52,779 nt of DNA from Bacteroidales bacterium (GTDB lineage: Bacteria > Bacteroidota > Bacteroidia > Bacteroidales > GCA-2748055), in assembly GCA_016936975.1 (NCBI GenBank), contig JAFGWU010000073.1, forward strand, positions 1 to 52,779, given 5' to 3'. This document shows positions 1 through 13,767 of this stretch, piece after piece. The number at the start of each line of letters is the position of its first letter. The first letter of the stretch is position 1. The notes under the pieces are model-generated. The model searched no databases. It saw only the letters and a program-made list of their open reading frames with translations, and was not told where the DNA came from. Both the position numbers and the translations under genes were made by a program.

Positions 1-44
1 AACCTTATGAAAGCAAGCTTTCAACGGTCGGCTCATAAATCAAA

Positions 45-62
45 CACCCCCTGTCGGGGGTG
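45..62 (-). terminator. Rho-independent terminator downstream of tmRNA
   Basis: A 7-bp GC-rich perfect stem (CACCCCC/GGGGGTG, 4-nt loop) lies about 20 nt past the mature 3' end of the minus-strand tmRNA. On that strand it is followed by the T-rich stretch TTTGATTTATG. On the plus strand no T-run follows, which supports the minus orientation. The T tract is interrupted, so termination may be moderate. Confidence 0.6.
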
Positions 63-80
63 CATGAATTCTGCTTGTTC

Positions 81-481
81 GTGGAGCTGCGGGGGTTCGA
101 ACCCCGGTCCAAACGAGAAACCCATACGCTTTCTACATGCTTAGCCTGTGCTTGATTGTCGGGCAACGGCCGGCGACAGGCGACCAATCAATGCCTTAGT
201 TGCGGTTGTGCTTCGCCCCGGAGTCACAACCCCTCCGGTGACTATCCCATTCTTACTGCACCTCCTGGCGGGAACCCGATAGGGAACAAAGCCCCCGGAG
301 ATGTCTCGTCCCGTTACCTTGTAACGGGATTAAGCCAATCCGACTTCTGCCGGATTATGCAGCGAGAGCAAAGTTAGTATTGCCAATTATAATTCTGAGA
401 CCCGGGATTAACGAGCCGGAACCCCAACGCTCGACATGCTTACATACCAGTTTTACCCGCTGTCAAAACCAACTCAGCCCC
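81..481 (-). ncRNA. ssrA: tmRNA (transfer-messenger RNA)
   Basis: This RNA rescues stalled ribosomes: alanyl-tmRNA with SmpB enters the A site and its internal reading frame adds a degradation tag. On the minus strand the 5' end GGGGCTG (475-481) pairs with CAGCTCC at the 3' end to form the acceptor stem. The T-arm GGGGTTCGAACCCC and the conserved CTAAGCATGTAG upstream of it are typical of tmRNA 3' domains. The tag frame runs from 384 down to the TAA at 355-357 and reads GNTNFALAA, ending in the classic ALAA. The 3' CCA does not appear to be genome-encoded, since the acceptor strand is followed by CGA. The length of about 400 nt suits a one-piece tmRNA. Small ORFs called across this stretch are artefacts. 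Confidence 0.96.
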
Positions 482-512
482 TGGTACTTTATGGCCGTTA
501 ACAGCCACCCTG

Positions 513-520
513 CAAAGATA
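513..520 (-). promoter_or_regulatory. Putative -7 promoter box for ssrA
   Basis: On the minus strand this reads TATCTTTG, an exact match to the Bacteroidota primary-sigma -7 consensus TAnnTTTG. It lies about 32 nt before the mature 5' end of tmRNA, leaving a short leader for RNase P to remove. A good TTTG -33 box is not seen at the expected distance; only a weak T-rich match is present. Confidence 0.5.
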
Positions 521-595
521 CAAAAATAATGCCGCGAAAGAGCCGGCCACATACTTAAGAGTATATCGGCCCACTGAAAAATCCTTTCCCTGACC

Positions 596-1753
596 CTACT
601 CCGTGTTTAACCTGGCCCCCCAAATCGTATAGCTCCACTCGGCATAGCGGCCGGAAGAATATGCAACATCCGGCTCCTCCAGGCTGGTCGTATAATAGAC
701 CTCCATGGTATCTGCAGCACAAACGGTGTTGCCATATTCATCACGGACCAGCCCCGGGTTGTGATTCCGCGGATAACCGGTGTCCTCAGGCGTAATCTGC
801 ACAACAGGCTCCCACGACCCGGTACCGGTATAAAAATCAATTGAACCTATCCGGGTAACCTCCAGGTAGGAATGAATGAACGTGGGATACAAAACAGATA
901 GTGGAGACATCTGTCTGATGATAACAAATTGATCATTGAATTTATCCAGTGCGATAGAAACATTTGAAAGATAATCGCCGGCGGTGGTGTTATATTGATA
1001 GATGCCCTGAACAGGAATGGACCTTTCGGGACCAATGACCATGTTCTCAACCTTCTTCATACCAGATATGATTCTGTAAACCACGCGTGTCCCTTCATTG
1101 TCCCCCCTGGTGTAGGTTAGCAATACATCCCCGTTTTCAGGTTTGATGGTAATTGCATCCGGTTGCCCGATTCCCCACGCTTTATGATCATTGATCTGCA
1201 TATCGCCGGCATAGCTCCAGGGTTTGGCGAGAAAAACGGTATCATACTTGTCCCAGCTATCCGCATCCAGCCTGTCCGCAAAAGCCACGCCAATTTCGTT
1301 GTAGTAGAAGTCCCTGTTTGACCCGAGAAAAAACATGGCATAGTTGTAACTGACTCCCTTATACACGAAGTTACCACGCACCACGGAAGGATCGCAATTG
1401 TGCTGGTCATCCCAGAAATCTTCGACATCAGTGGGTTGAAGAACACTCTTCGGTTCAGATGTCTGCCCCTCCCGATCAATGGTCATGTAATAAATATTGT
1501 CAACGAATCGGTTTTCCCGGGGATTTCCACAAAAGAAAACATGCTGAAGATCTCCTTCCTCAATGACTGACGGACAATAGGCATAACGATTCTGAGGGAC
1601 AAAGGAAAAGACTTTCCGGATGTTTCTTAAATTACAAGCAATTGAATCATGGGGGTTATGGTCATCCCAGTCGTGGTTACCGGGTTCTTCTTCACAGGAA
1701 TAAACAGACAGCACAAGAATGAATAAAACAGGTATGTGCCATTTAATCCGCAT
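596..1753 (-). CDS. Secreted beta-propeller lipoprotein, GH43-like
   Basis: A 385-residue protein with a lipoprotein signal (hydrophobic segment, then VYSC, Cys20), so it is probably anchored in the outer membrane or periplasm. The body is rich in short beta strands, aromatics and repeated D/N-containing loops (CDPSVVRGNF, GQPDAI, HNPGLVRDEYG). These resemble the blades and the first-Asp/second-Asp signatures of five-bladed propeller glycosidases such as GH43 and relatives. I cannot assign catalytic residues with confidence. Its start overlaps the end of the upstream nucleoside hydrolase gene by 11 bp, so the two are almost certainly translated from one mRNA. Release of a sugar from a nucleoside-like or ribose-containing glycan is a plausible but unproven role. 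It could also be a binding protein without hydrolase activity. Confidence 0.75.
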   Translation of the reverse strand: MRIKWHIPVLFILVLSVYSCEEEPGNHDWDDHNPHDSIACNLRNIRKVFSFVPQNRYAYCPSVIEEGDLQHVFFCGNPRENRFVDNIYYMTIDREGQTSEPKSVLQPTDVEDFWDDQHNCDPSVVRGNFVYKGVSYNYAMFFLGSNRDFYYNEIGVAFADRLDADSWDKYDTVFLAKPWSYAGDMQINDHKAWGIGQPDAITIKPENGDVLLTYTRGDNEGTRVVYRIISGMKKVENMVIGPERSIPVQGIYQYNTTAGDYLSNVSIALDKFNDQFVIIRQMSPLSVLYPTFIHSYLEVTRIGSIDFYTGTGSWEPVVQITPEDTGYPRNHNPGLVRDEYGNTVCAADTMEVYYTTSLEEPDVAYSSGRYAEWSYTIWGARLNTE

Positions 1754-2798
1754 CTGATTTGCTTTCTGGTATTCCAGATATCAAAGTAACAAAACGTTTT
1801 TTGATTCGTTGTGCTTCTTCCTCCGTAACGGTTAAAAAAGTTACATTGCCCTCTTTGTCCTCTTGAAAAATAAATTCATCCGGCGTAACAGATACTCTCC
1901 CGACAGGAGAATACCCAAAGAATGCACTGTCCTTTTCAATCACTGCAAGCACTGCTGTCAGATCCCATGTGGGCCGGTCGTAGGGCATTGGTAAATAGCA
2001 CCTGTAGGCTTCAACCATCGGGTGATGGTCCACGTAGTTAAAATCATTTTCAATACTGCTGGCAGGAAACAGAATGGAAAGCCCGACCTTGAATCCACTG
2101 ACCAGGATTTGAGTGGGCCAGTTGCTGAAGACATTCCTGGCAGATTCTTCATCCATGTATACATTGAACTCTTTCAGACCTTCGCTTCTCTCATAATTTC
2201 CTGCCATCATCGACAGATATTTCACTTTTTTGATGATCAATTCTTTACCGTTTAATGATGCGTATTCATCCGGTTCTGAATTTAACAGACGGCTGATATT
2301 GGTAGAAAATCCAACGGTGATTATCACCACCGAGGTATCCGGAGCCCCGGCTAACAACTTCCTCATTAAATCAACTGAACAGGGTGTCTTATCATAGTCA
2401 TCAAATTTCCGTTCAAACATGGGTTTCCCATCCAGCTCCAGGTCACACACATATTTTGTGTATTTCGTATGTTCGGTATATATGGAATCTTCTTTAGATA
2501 CCCCGTTGTATAATACGCCGATCGGTATATCCGGATATCCGTACCAGGTATTTAATATATCCAGGAATTCGGCACACCAGGGATGGTCGTCCTTGCTGGA
2601 GACTATTCCCAGCAGGTTAATGCTTCCCTGGTCCAGGTATTTGTATAACATATCGAGTGCAAGCACATCATCCACATCGTTTCCAATATCCGTATCAAAA
2701 ATTACAGAGATTGGAGGGGAGATTGTTTTGGACGGGTTAGGATCCGCGCAACTGCACAGGAGCAACACCATTACACCGATAAAGGCAACTGATCTCAT
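1743..2798 (-). CDS. Nucleoside hydrolase (IUNH family) lipoprotein
   Basis: Inosine/uridine-preferring nucleoside hydrolases split the N-glycosidic bond of ribonucleosides to give ribose and a free base. The diagnostic calcium- and ribose-binding motif is intact near the N terminus (VIFDTDIGNDVDDVLAL, Asp35, 37, 41, 43 and 44). The length, 351 aa, fits the family. The leader ends LLCSC (Cys17), so the enzyme is exported and lipid-anchored, unlike cytoplasmic IUNH enzymes such as RihA. It would therefore act on nucleosides in the periplasm or at the surface. It lies 59 bp downstream of a ribokinase and overlaps the next gene by 11 bp. The pairing implies that released ribose is phosphorylated after import. 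Substrate preference (purine or pyrimidine) cannot be read from the sequence. Confidence 0.93.
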   Translation of the reverse strand: MRSVAFIGVMVLLLCSCADPNPSKTISPPISVIFDTDIGNDVDDVLALDMLYKYLDQGSINLLGIVSSKDDHPWCAEFLDILNTWYGYPDIPIGVLYNGVSKEDSIYTEHTKYTKYVCDLELDGKPMFERKFDDYDKTPCSVDLMRKLLAGAPDTSVVIITVGFSTNISRLLNSEPDEYASLNGKELIIKKVKYLSMMAGNYERSEGLKEFNVYMDEESARNVFSNWPTQILVSGFKVGLSILFPASSIENDFNYVDHHPMVEAYRCYLPMPYDRPTWDLTAVLAVIEKDSAFFGYSPVGRVSVTPDEFIFQEDKEGNVTFLTVTEEEAQRIKKRFVTLISGIPESKSDAD

Positions 2799-2857
2799 GT
2801 TTTAATTAATTATGATTATAATTAGATTATAGCGCCGCAAAACGGTTTGCCGCTTCA

Positions 2858-3784
2858 TCACTGCTTAACCGTCCGGTTATGCTCATCAAGGAAGGATTCA
2901 ATCTCCCGCCTCATCGGGATGGAGTCCTGGGCGCCCAGTCTGGTTACTGAAATGGCAGCCGCCGCCGATGCAAAACGGACCGCTTCCTGTATTTCAATCC
3001 CGCCGGATATGCCTACAGAGAGCACTCCGCAAAAGGTGTCCCCGGCAGCGGTTGAGTCAACGGCCCGGACAGGAAAAGCGGGTACCTTTTCCCTGATCTT
3101 TTCCGAATAAATAAATGATCCCTCTTTTCCCAGGGTAATGATGACCATCCTGCTCCCCATGTCCGATAATTTCTTTGCAACGGCCCCGATACCATCATCA
3201 ATAATGCTTAATCCTGATACTAAATTTGCTTCAGATTCATTCAGAACCAGGCTATCCACACATCCCAATAGTTCCTCATCAAGGACCCTGGCCGGAGCCG
3301 GATTAAGCATCAGGTGGGTATTATACTTGCTGGTCAGCAATGCCAAATCCTTAACAGTCCGGTAAGGTATCTCCATTTGCATCAGAACAATATCCGCCCA
3401 TTCAATGAGCCGTTCATCAACAAGATCGGTGGTTAATTTCCCATTGGCACCCGGTGCCACAGCGATCATATTTTCGCCTGATTTGTCGACCATAATCAAT
3501 GCAACCCCGGTAGGGCAATCGCTGAACTGCTTAAGATGGTCTGTCCTGATTCCATTTGACTGAAAATGCTCCTTCAGTTCGAGTGCATAGTTATCATTTC
3601 CAATACCGGTCACAAAGGTTACATTGCCACCGGCTCTCACCGCTGCCATGGCCTGATTGGCCCCCTTTCCTCCAAACACTTTTTTATAAACCGCATCTCC
3701 CACTGTTTCCCCCGGATCCGGAAAGCGGCTGACCCTGGCAATCAGATCAACGTTGGAACTACCTACCACCAGAACATTGCTCAC
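2858..3784 (-). CDS. rbsK: Ribokinase (PfkB family), copy 1
   Basis: Phosphorylates D-ribose to ribose-5-phosphate with ATP in the cytoplasm. The N-terminal strand VLVVGSSNVDLIARV, the substrate motif GGKGANQA and the C-terminal PfkB signature DSTAAGDTFCG, with the catalytic Asp in AAGD, are all present; the length of 309 aa is normal. I chose the GTG start at 3784 because it begins right at the conserved first strand and has AAGAAGGA just upstream. A TTG at 3811 would add nine unlikely residues. The gene heads a short unit with the nucleoside hydrolase and propeller lipoprotein, separated from the preceding gene by a strong terminator. It is clearly different in sequence from the second ribokinase at 10332-11261, so the pair is not a recent duplication. 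Confidence 0.93.
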   Translation of the reverse strand: MSNVLVVGSSNVDLIARVSRFPDPGETVGDAVYKKVFGGKGANQAMAAVRAGGNVTFVTGIGNDNYALELKEHFQSNGIRTDHLKQFSDCPTGVALIMVDKSGENMIAVAPGANGKLTTDLVDERLIEWADIVLMQMEIPYRTVKDLALLTSKYNTHLMLNPAPARVLDEELLGCVDSLVLNESEANLVSGLSIIDDGIGAVAKKLSDMGSRMVIITLGKEGSFIYSEKIREKVPAFPVRAVDSTAAGDTFCGVLSVGISGGIEIQEAVRFASAAAAISVTRLGAQDSIPMRREIESFLDEHNRTVKQ

Positions 3785-3961
3785 AATTCCTTCTTTTTTA
3801 TAATTGCTCAATTATCAGATTTCTCTCCCCGGCTTTCGTGCCGAATTCATTAAAATAATTTATAACTGTATAATACAGGACACCTGTTCAGACTGAAATG
3901 TTGCCGGTGCTGCCGGATTTGCCGTCTTCCCCTGAAACGGCCACCTGGTATAACAGAAAAA

Positions 3962-3990
3962 AGAGGATGCCGGGAATTCGGGCATCCTCT
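3962..3990 (-). terminator. Rho-independent terminator after GLUG-repeat gene
   Basis: A 10-bp perfect inverted repeat (AGAGGATGCC / GGCATCCTCT, 9-nt loop) begins 12 nt past the stop of the minus-strand gene at 4002-5306. On the minus strand it runs straight into TTTTTT. This is the clearest intrinsic terminator in the window. It splits the large locus into an upstream transcript and the ribokinase-nucleoside hydrolase-propeller unit. Confidence 0.92.
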
Positions 3991-4001
3991 TCAAAAAGAG
4001 T

Positions 4002-5306
4002 TTAATAAGTGAGGACCTTCAGTGCGGCACTCTGGTAACCTGAAAGAACCTTCACAAGATAGATCCCTGAACGGGATACCGGGATGGTTTTAGAAGCAGA
4101 CGTTGCATTATACTGTCCTATCAGTGCCCCTGACAGATCAAAAACTTCAATCTTATCACCGGCTTTTAAACCTTCTATAAAAAGACCCTCCGGCACAGCG
4201 TAGGCCTTATAGTTATCAATCTCCTGTTTTTGAGAATGGATCCCGGTTATAACCAGCCATGAAAAAATCGGAAAATCCGATACGGCCGGATCAATGGCCC
4301 AAACAGGTTCATCTTCAGGATCGATTGCAAATCCGGGACTTTCGAGCCAGAATGAAACGGATTTTGCCTGGTCAAGGGTAATATTCTCTCCATGATTTGT
4401 TGAGGCGCCTGTGAGGGTAACCAGCGTATCATTGATGGTCATGGTTTCCAGGGCAAAGTTATTTCCCTGAGTTCCGTAATCCCACTCCTCTCCCAGTATC
4501 CGTCCGACGGATGTCTGGGCGCTGTTAACGGAATCACCCAGGGCAACACAGTTTTGAATTGAACCACCCCAGTATCCTCCGATGAGGCCCCCCACTGCCC
4601 TTGTTGCCATAACAGCTGAGGAGGAATAGCAAAAAGAGGCTGAAGAACCTTCTTCCAGGTAACCGAAGAGGCCTCCGACTGCAGCATCAGCTTTAACGAA
4701 ACCACCCGCAGCATAGATATTTGTGAACACTGTTCGCCATGGTCTTGCCACAACTCCCCCGACATACCATCCAACGGTGCCGTCAACATTGCAGTTAATG
4801 GTTGCCACCTGGTCGAATGTACAATCGGCCGTATAGGACGCAACCATTGCATTATTGGAGTTACCGGCGGTGCTGGAGCAGTCTTCCATAGCAAGATTTT
4901 TGACGGTCGCAAAGGCACAGGCACCCAGAAGGCTGTTCTGATAGTTTGCGTTTGCAATATGCAGGTTCCTGATGGTATAGTGATTTCCATCCAAAGATCC
5001 CGTGAAAGTAAGCGGATTGGTCTGGAGGGCCCAGTCCTCCTCACCGATTATTCCAATAGGAACCCAGGAAGATGTATCCACTTTTGTAGTGAAACCGGTA
5101 AAGTCGAGATCCGCAATTAACTGGAAATAGGCCGAACGGTTATCGCGGATGTTGTCAAATTGCTCAGGGGTCGCAATCTGGTAAGGATCATCGAAAGTCC
5201 CGGTTCCCCCGGCATACAATTCGCCCTGGGCGCAGATGTTGTTGCCGGGCATCATTGCGACCATAAAAATGGCCAGAATCATCGAGTAAAAGTTTTTTCT
5301 TTTCAT
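4002..5306 (-). CDS. GLUG-repeat-like protein with T9SS C-terminal sorting domain
   Basis: A 434-residue exported protein. The signal peptide is about residues 1-27, ending NNICAQ. The body starts with GGTGTFDDPYQIATPEQF, which with AYFQLIADLDFTGF is the usual opening of GLUG/right-handed beta-helix surface proteins, followed by glycine-rich coils such as VGGLFGYLEEGS and VGGLIGGYWGGS. The last 75 residues form a T9SS type-A-like sorting domain (GDKIEVFDLSGALIG ... GIYLVKVL), which predicts transport across the outer membrane and attachment to the surface. It is the last gene before the terminator at 3962-3990 and lies 74 bp after the GH2 gene. A sugar-binding or adhesive role is likely; no catalytic residues are recognisable. 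Confidence 0.85.
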   Translation of the reverse strand: MKRKNFYSMILAIFMVAMMPGNNICAQGELYAGGTGTFDDPYQIATPEQFDNIRDNRSAYFQLIADLDFTGFTTKVDTSSWVPIGIIGEEDWALQTNPLTFTGSLDGNHYTIRNLHIANANYQNSLLGACAFATVKNLAMEDCSSTAGNSNNAMVASYTADCTFDQVATINCNVDGTVGWYVGGVVARPWRTVFTNIYAAGGFVKADAAVGGLFGYLEEGSSASFCYSSSAVMATRAVGGLIGGYWGGSIQNCVALGDSVNSAQTSVGRILGEEWDYGTQGNNFALETMTINDTLVTLTGASTNHGENITLDQAKSVSFWLESPGFAIDPEDEPVWAIDPAVSDFPIFSWLVITGIHSQKQEIDNYKAYAVPEGLFIEGLKAGDKIEVFDLSGALIGQYNATSASKTIPVSRSGIYLVKVLSGYQSAALKVLTY

Positions 5307-5380
5307 AATCTGAGTTTTTAAATTAGTAATAACATAGAATCATGGTATTCATATTTAAGTTGTATAATAAATTTCCGTTT

Positions 5381-10287
<4,907 letters not shown>

Positions 10288-10331
10288 TTATTAGTCGTCA
10301 AAACCACATCAATGCATCGATCCGGGTCTCT

Positions 10332-11261
10332 TTAACAATTCTTTAACTCCATCATTTTCAGTACCTCTTCAGGGGAAGGGATGGACTCAATCACCCCTAA
10401 AACGGTTGTGGCTATTCCGGCTGCACAGGTAGCGTATTCAATGGATTCTTCCATGGATTTGTTTTTAACAAGAGATGCCAGCAATCCTCCGCTGAAAATA
10501 TCACCGGCCCCCGTCGTATCCACTGCTTCAACTTTCAACGCAGGGAAGTGCCTGGTCAGACCTTCAGTAACCAGCACAGATCCCTGGTGCCCCAGGGTTA
10601 TGATGGCGGTCCTGACCCCTCTGTTTAAAAACCATTTGCCTGCCTCTGCCGCGCTTTCAATATCCCCAACCTGAATATCCGTCAGGATAGTGGCCTCCGT
10701 TTCATTGGGTTTAATGATGTCGATATATTTATATAAATCATCCGGCAATTTTTTGGCCGGTGCCGGATCCAGAAAAGTTTTAACTCCCAGGCTCCTGGCT
10801 TTTTTTATCCCATAAAAGACGGTTTCATGCCTGTTCTCAAGTTGAAATCCCACTATAAAGGACTTTTCTATCAATTCGACAGCATTATCAATATCTTTTT
10901 CATTTAAAAGAAGGTTCGCCCCGGGCACCACGGAAATTATATTATTTCCCCGGTCATCAATAATGACCACACTCATGCCCGAATGTATGCAGGGTTCAAA
11001 TCTTATAAAATCGATATTAATGCCCTTTCCCCTGTACATCCTTAACGCGTCAATACCATACTTGTCGGCACCCAGTGTACAGATGAACCTGGTATCGGCA
11101 CCCAGCACTGCCGCAGCAATGGCCTGGTTGGACCCCTTGCCTCCCCCTCCTTCAATAAACTTGTCCCCGATAATGGTTTCCCCCAGCAGGGGCAGGCTCT
11201 TTCCCTTGAAAAAAAATCCAACATTATAACTGCCGATAATAGTCACTACTTGCTTTTCCAT
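10332..11261 (-). CDS. rbsK: Ribokinase (PfkB family), copy 2
   Basis: A 309-residue carbohydrate kinase with both PfkB signatures intact: GGGGKGSNQAIAAA near residue 40 and DTTGAGDIFSGG near residue 250, including the anion hole GAGD and its catalytic Asp. The FLDPAPAKKLPDD and KPNETEA segments are typical of RbsK. The N-terminal VTIIGSYNVGFFFKG differs from the NxD motif of classical ribokinases: the Asp that contacts the sugar is replaced (SYNVGF against SSNVDL in copy 1). Specificity may therefore differ, for example another furanose or a nucleoside. It follows the permease by 60 bp and precedes the URO-D-like gene by 44 bp. Confidence 0.88.
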   Translation of the reverse strand: MEKQVVTIIGSYNVGFFFKGKSLPLLGETIIGDKFIEGGGGKGSNQAIAAAVLGADTRFICTLGADKYGIDALRMYRGKGINIDFIRFEPCIHSGMSVVIIDDRGNNIISVVPGANLLLNEKDIDNAVELIEKSFIVGFQLENRHETVFYGIKKARSLGVKTFLDPAPAKKLPDDLYKYIDIIKPNETEATILTDIQVGDIESAAEAGKWFLNRGVRTAIITLGHQGSVLVTEGLTRHFPALKVEAVDTTGAGDIFSGGLLASLVKNKSMEESIEYATCAAGIATTVLGVIESIPSPEEVLKMMELKNC

Positions 11262-11321
11262 TCCCGTATTTTTATATCCGCATTGTTAAGGGTTATAAGT
11301 ACCATATAATCACTCCTGCAA

Positions 11322-12326
11322 TCAGGCGTTCCTTGAATAAATGATTAATAGAATTGCTATGATATAAAGCGCAAACATCGCCGCAAGAATCCTGTTGGTA
11401 CCCCTGGGCGCCCCTTTAAACTCCTTCCAGATGAAAACGCCCCAGAATGCCGCCACCATCGTTCCCCCCTGCCCGAGTCCAAATGTTATTGCATAACCCG
11501 CTTTCCCCGAAGCAATAATGCTGAAGCCCATCCCGATGCTCCAGATAATCCCACCGATCAGACCGATCGTATGGAGCCGGACAGATCCTTTTGTAAAGTA
11601 ATCACCGTAATTCACAGGCTTCCATAAAGAGAGCTTTGCGAACAGGTTGGTATTCCAGATGAAGTTTGAGAGCAGAACCCCGAGGGAGAAAATGACAACT
11701 GCCGTGTAGGGGGTTAATTTTCCTGCTTCGGGAACAGCAAAATCATTTACAACCGAAGCCGCAACAAATCTGTAGAAAAAGCCCATCAGGACACCTGACA
11801 GCACGGATATGAGCAGTCCTTTGCCGATATTGGTATTTCGTGAGGTTGAAAGGCGTTTGTAGGCCAGCGCATCCATAACCACGGCTAATATCAATAAAGC
11901 AATCCCAATAAAGAGGAAGACCGGATTTCCAACGGGCACGGCGATATAGTTCACCACAACTCCGATGGAACAGGAAAAGCCAATTGCAATTGGAAAAGCA
12001 ACCGCAAGACCTGCGATGTCCACCGCAGCAACCAGCAGAATATTCGACAGATTGAAAATAATACCCCCCAGTAAGGCCAGGAGTATGGGATTCAAATCGG
12101 CCTGAAGTAAATCCTGAACAAACGGCCTTCCTTCCTGTCCGAAACTTCCCAGTGTAAATGCAAAGATCAGGGAGAACAGAAACACGCCAATAGCATAATC
12201 CCAGTAAAAAAGCTGGAATGGCCACTCTTTACTTGCAACTTTCTGTGTATTTGCCCAGGAACCCCAGCAAACCATGGTGATCAGGGAAAGAATGACGGCT
12301 GTAAAATAATACTCTACTATGTACAT
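11322..12326 (-). CDS. DMT-superfamily sugar/ureide-type permease
   Basis: An inner-membrane carrier of 334 residues with about ten hydrophobic helices arranged as two halves. The first helix ends in MVCWGSWANTQKVASKEWPFQLFYWDYAIG, a signature of the GRP/RhaT/ureide permease branch of the drug/metabolite transporter superfamily. GKAGYAITFGLGQGGTMVAAFWGVFIWKEFKGAP near the C terminus is also typical. I use the ATG at 12326; a TTG at 12335 adds only three residues. Flanked by a nucleoside-hydrolase-like gene and a ribokinase, it is best read as the inner-membrane importer for ribose or a nucleoside-derived product. The cargo is inferred from context only. Confidence 0.87.
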   Translation of the reverse strand: MYIVEYYFTAVILSLITMVCWGSWANTQKVASKEWPFQLFYWDYAIGVFLFSLIFAFTLGSFGQEGRPFVQDLLQADLNPILLALLGGIIFNLSNILLVAAVDIAGLAVAFPIAIGFSCSIGVVVNYIAVPVGNPVFLFIGIALLILAVVMDALAYKRLSTSRNTNIGKGLLISVLSGVLMGFFYRFVAASVVNDFAVPEAGKLTPYTAVVIFSLGVLLSNFIWNTNLFAKLSLWKPVNYGDYFTKGSVRLHTIGLIGGIIWSIGMGFSIIASGKAGYAITFGLGQGGTMVAAFWGVFIWKEFKGAPRGTNRILAAMFALYIIAILLIIYSRNA

Positions 12327-12417
12327 GATTACCAAGTTTTAATGTGTGACTTACGGTTCATTTTTATGCTGAATATTTTAATGATTTCCCATTTCGTTTT
12401 TGCATGGCTCATATTGA

Positions 12418-13656
12418 TTATATACCCGGGTGAAATGTTTTAAACAGTTCCGGCAAAGCCGCATTGAATGCCCGCTGGTTCAGGGCGGGATCGCTCCTTT
12501 CGTAAATGAAAAAATTGGATGGCGTGCCGGTACCGGTTTTTGTGAAGACAAATTTACCGTTATCGCCTACCTCAATCTTACAGGGATATAATTGCCCTGA
12601 AATAATGACCTCTTCCTTGTCGACATCGTTTTTATTCTTGATGACGAAAGAAGAGCCGTCTTTCCCTGCCAGCACCAGATTTGCTGCCTGCAGCCACGAC
12701 TCGGTGGTCCACATAAAGAATTCCCCGGGATACTGTTTCTTTATTATTTCGGTATCGGGAAGTTCGTTTAAATCCATGGCCCGTAAAAAATCATATTGAT
12801 TCTTTCTTCTGAAAAAATAATCCATGTAACGCTGTAGTTTCTCGTCGATTTCTGTGATGAAGGAGAGGTCGTCCAATTCCCAGAAAGTATTGTTTTTTCC
12901 CATTCCTTCCCATGAGCCACAGGGATAAAGCGCTATCGGGAGGTCGCTTCGCAGGAGTCTGACGAATGAATGGACATCCAGTCTGACATTCCATTCAGCT
13001 ATCTTCGACTTATTTTCATTGATTTCGTTCAACCGGGTGCCTTCTTTATGGGCCATTCCCATATTCAGATGGATCATTTTCACTTTCTCCCTGAACAATG
13101 CCGGGTCACGGTTGTACGCCACTGCAAGAACCCTGGATGAACCAAATGAGAGTATTTGCACCTGTTTTTTACTCTCTTTCAAGGTGGAAAGAAGCAGGTC
13201 GACGCCCTGTTGCTGGAAGCCCGGAATATCCCGCATCATATCTGAAACAGATTTCATAGCTGTAAACGGACTTACAGCAAAGGGAACGTCCCTGTTGAAA
13301 ATATAATTTAACTGCATTACCGGTATAATTCCTGCTTCCCTGGGGCCCGTGGGATCATTCCAGAGCTCCGGATGGTCTGCAACAGGTTTCCTGAATGCAT
13401 CGGTTATATCCAGTATGATCGCCTTCACATCAAGTTCAGGCAATCCATACGCCATAACGAGATCAAAATTATCATCATCATCCTGGGGCGGGTAATAGAG
13501 ATCGGTAATGATAATAACAGGTTCACCCGGAAGGGCATCTGAATAATTATCTTCGGTTATATTATCACGCTCACTTTTTCCACCATTTACCCGGTTCGTA
13601 TTGCAACTGTAAAACAGGATAAGAAAAACCAACATTACCTGCGACACTGACATCAT
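12418..13656 (-). CDS. Divergent nucleoside-hydrolase-fold lipoprotein
   Basis: A 412-residue exported protein with a lipoprotein leader (ILFYSC, Cys18). The core begins EPVIIITDLYYPPQDDDDNFDLVMAYGLPELDVKAIILD, matching the first strand and acidic loop of nucleoside hydrolases. The usual DTDxGxDDxxA has been expanded to an Asp-rich TDLYYPPQDDDDNFD. Strands VQILSFGSSRVLAVAY and the NMGMA loop fit the fold. The C terminus adds a beta-rich tail of about 80 residues that ordinary members lack. It follows SusD by 111 bp and precedes the permease by 82 bp. A nucleoside or N-riboside hydrolase is the best guess, but catalysis is not certain because the metal site is rearranged. Confidence 0.78.
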   Translation of the reverse strand: MMSVSQVMLVFLILFYSCNTNRVNGGKSERDNITEDNYSDALPGEPVIIITDLYYPPQDDDDNFDLVMAYGLPELDVKAIILDITDAFRKPVADHPELWNDPTGPREAGIIPVMQLNYIFNRDVPFAVSPFTAMKSVSDMMRDIPGFQQQGVDLLLSTLKESKKQVQILSFGSSRVLAVAYNRDPALFREKVKMIHLNMGMAHKEGTRLNEINENKSKIAEWNVRLDVHSFVRLLRSDLPIALYPCGSWEGMGKNNTFWELDDLSFITEIDEKLQRYMDYFFRRKNQYDFLRAMDLNELPDTEIIKKQYPGEFFMWTTESWLQAANLVLAGKDGSSFVIKNKNDVDKEEVIISGQLYPCKIEVGDNGKFVFTKTGTGTPSNFFIYERSDPALNQRAFNAALPELFKTFHPGI

Positions 13657-13767
13657 AATTATCTTATTTGTATTATTAATCAGATATTTCTAATTGACTG
13701 TATGCATTGGGATATCAATTAAACTCATCTAAAGCCGGATTCCCCTTGATCCATTCCTGCTTCAGGA

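Noticed and set aside
5..377. Two small ORFs at the left edge
   Set aside because: They lie within the tmRNA gene, whose acceptor stem, T-arm and tag frame explain the sequence.
1..481. Genomic island inserted at the tmRNA 3' end
   Set aside because: The locus lies on the 5' side of ssrA. Integration normally uses the 3' end, which faces out of the window, and no integrase or direct repeat is seen.
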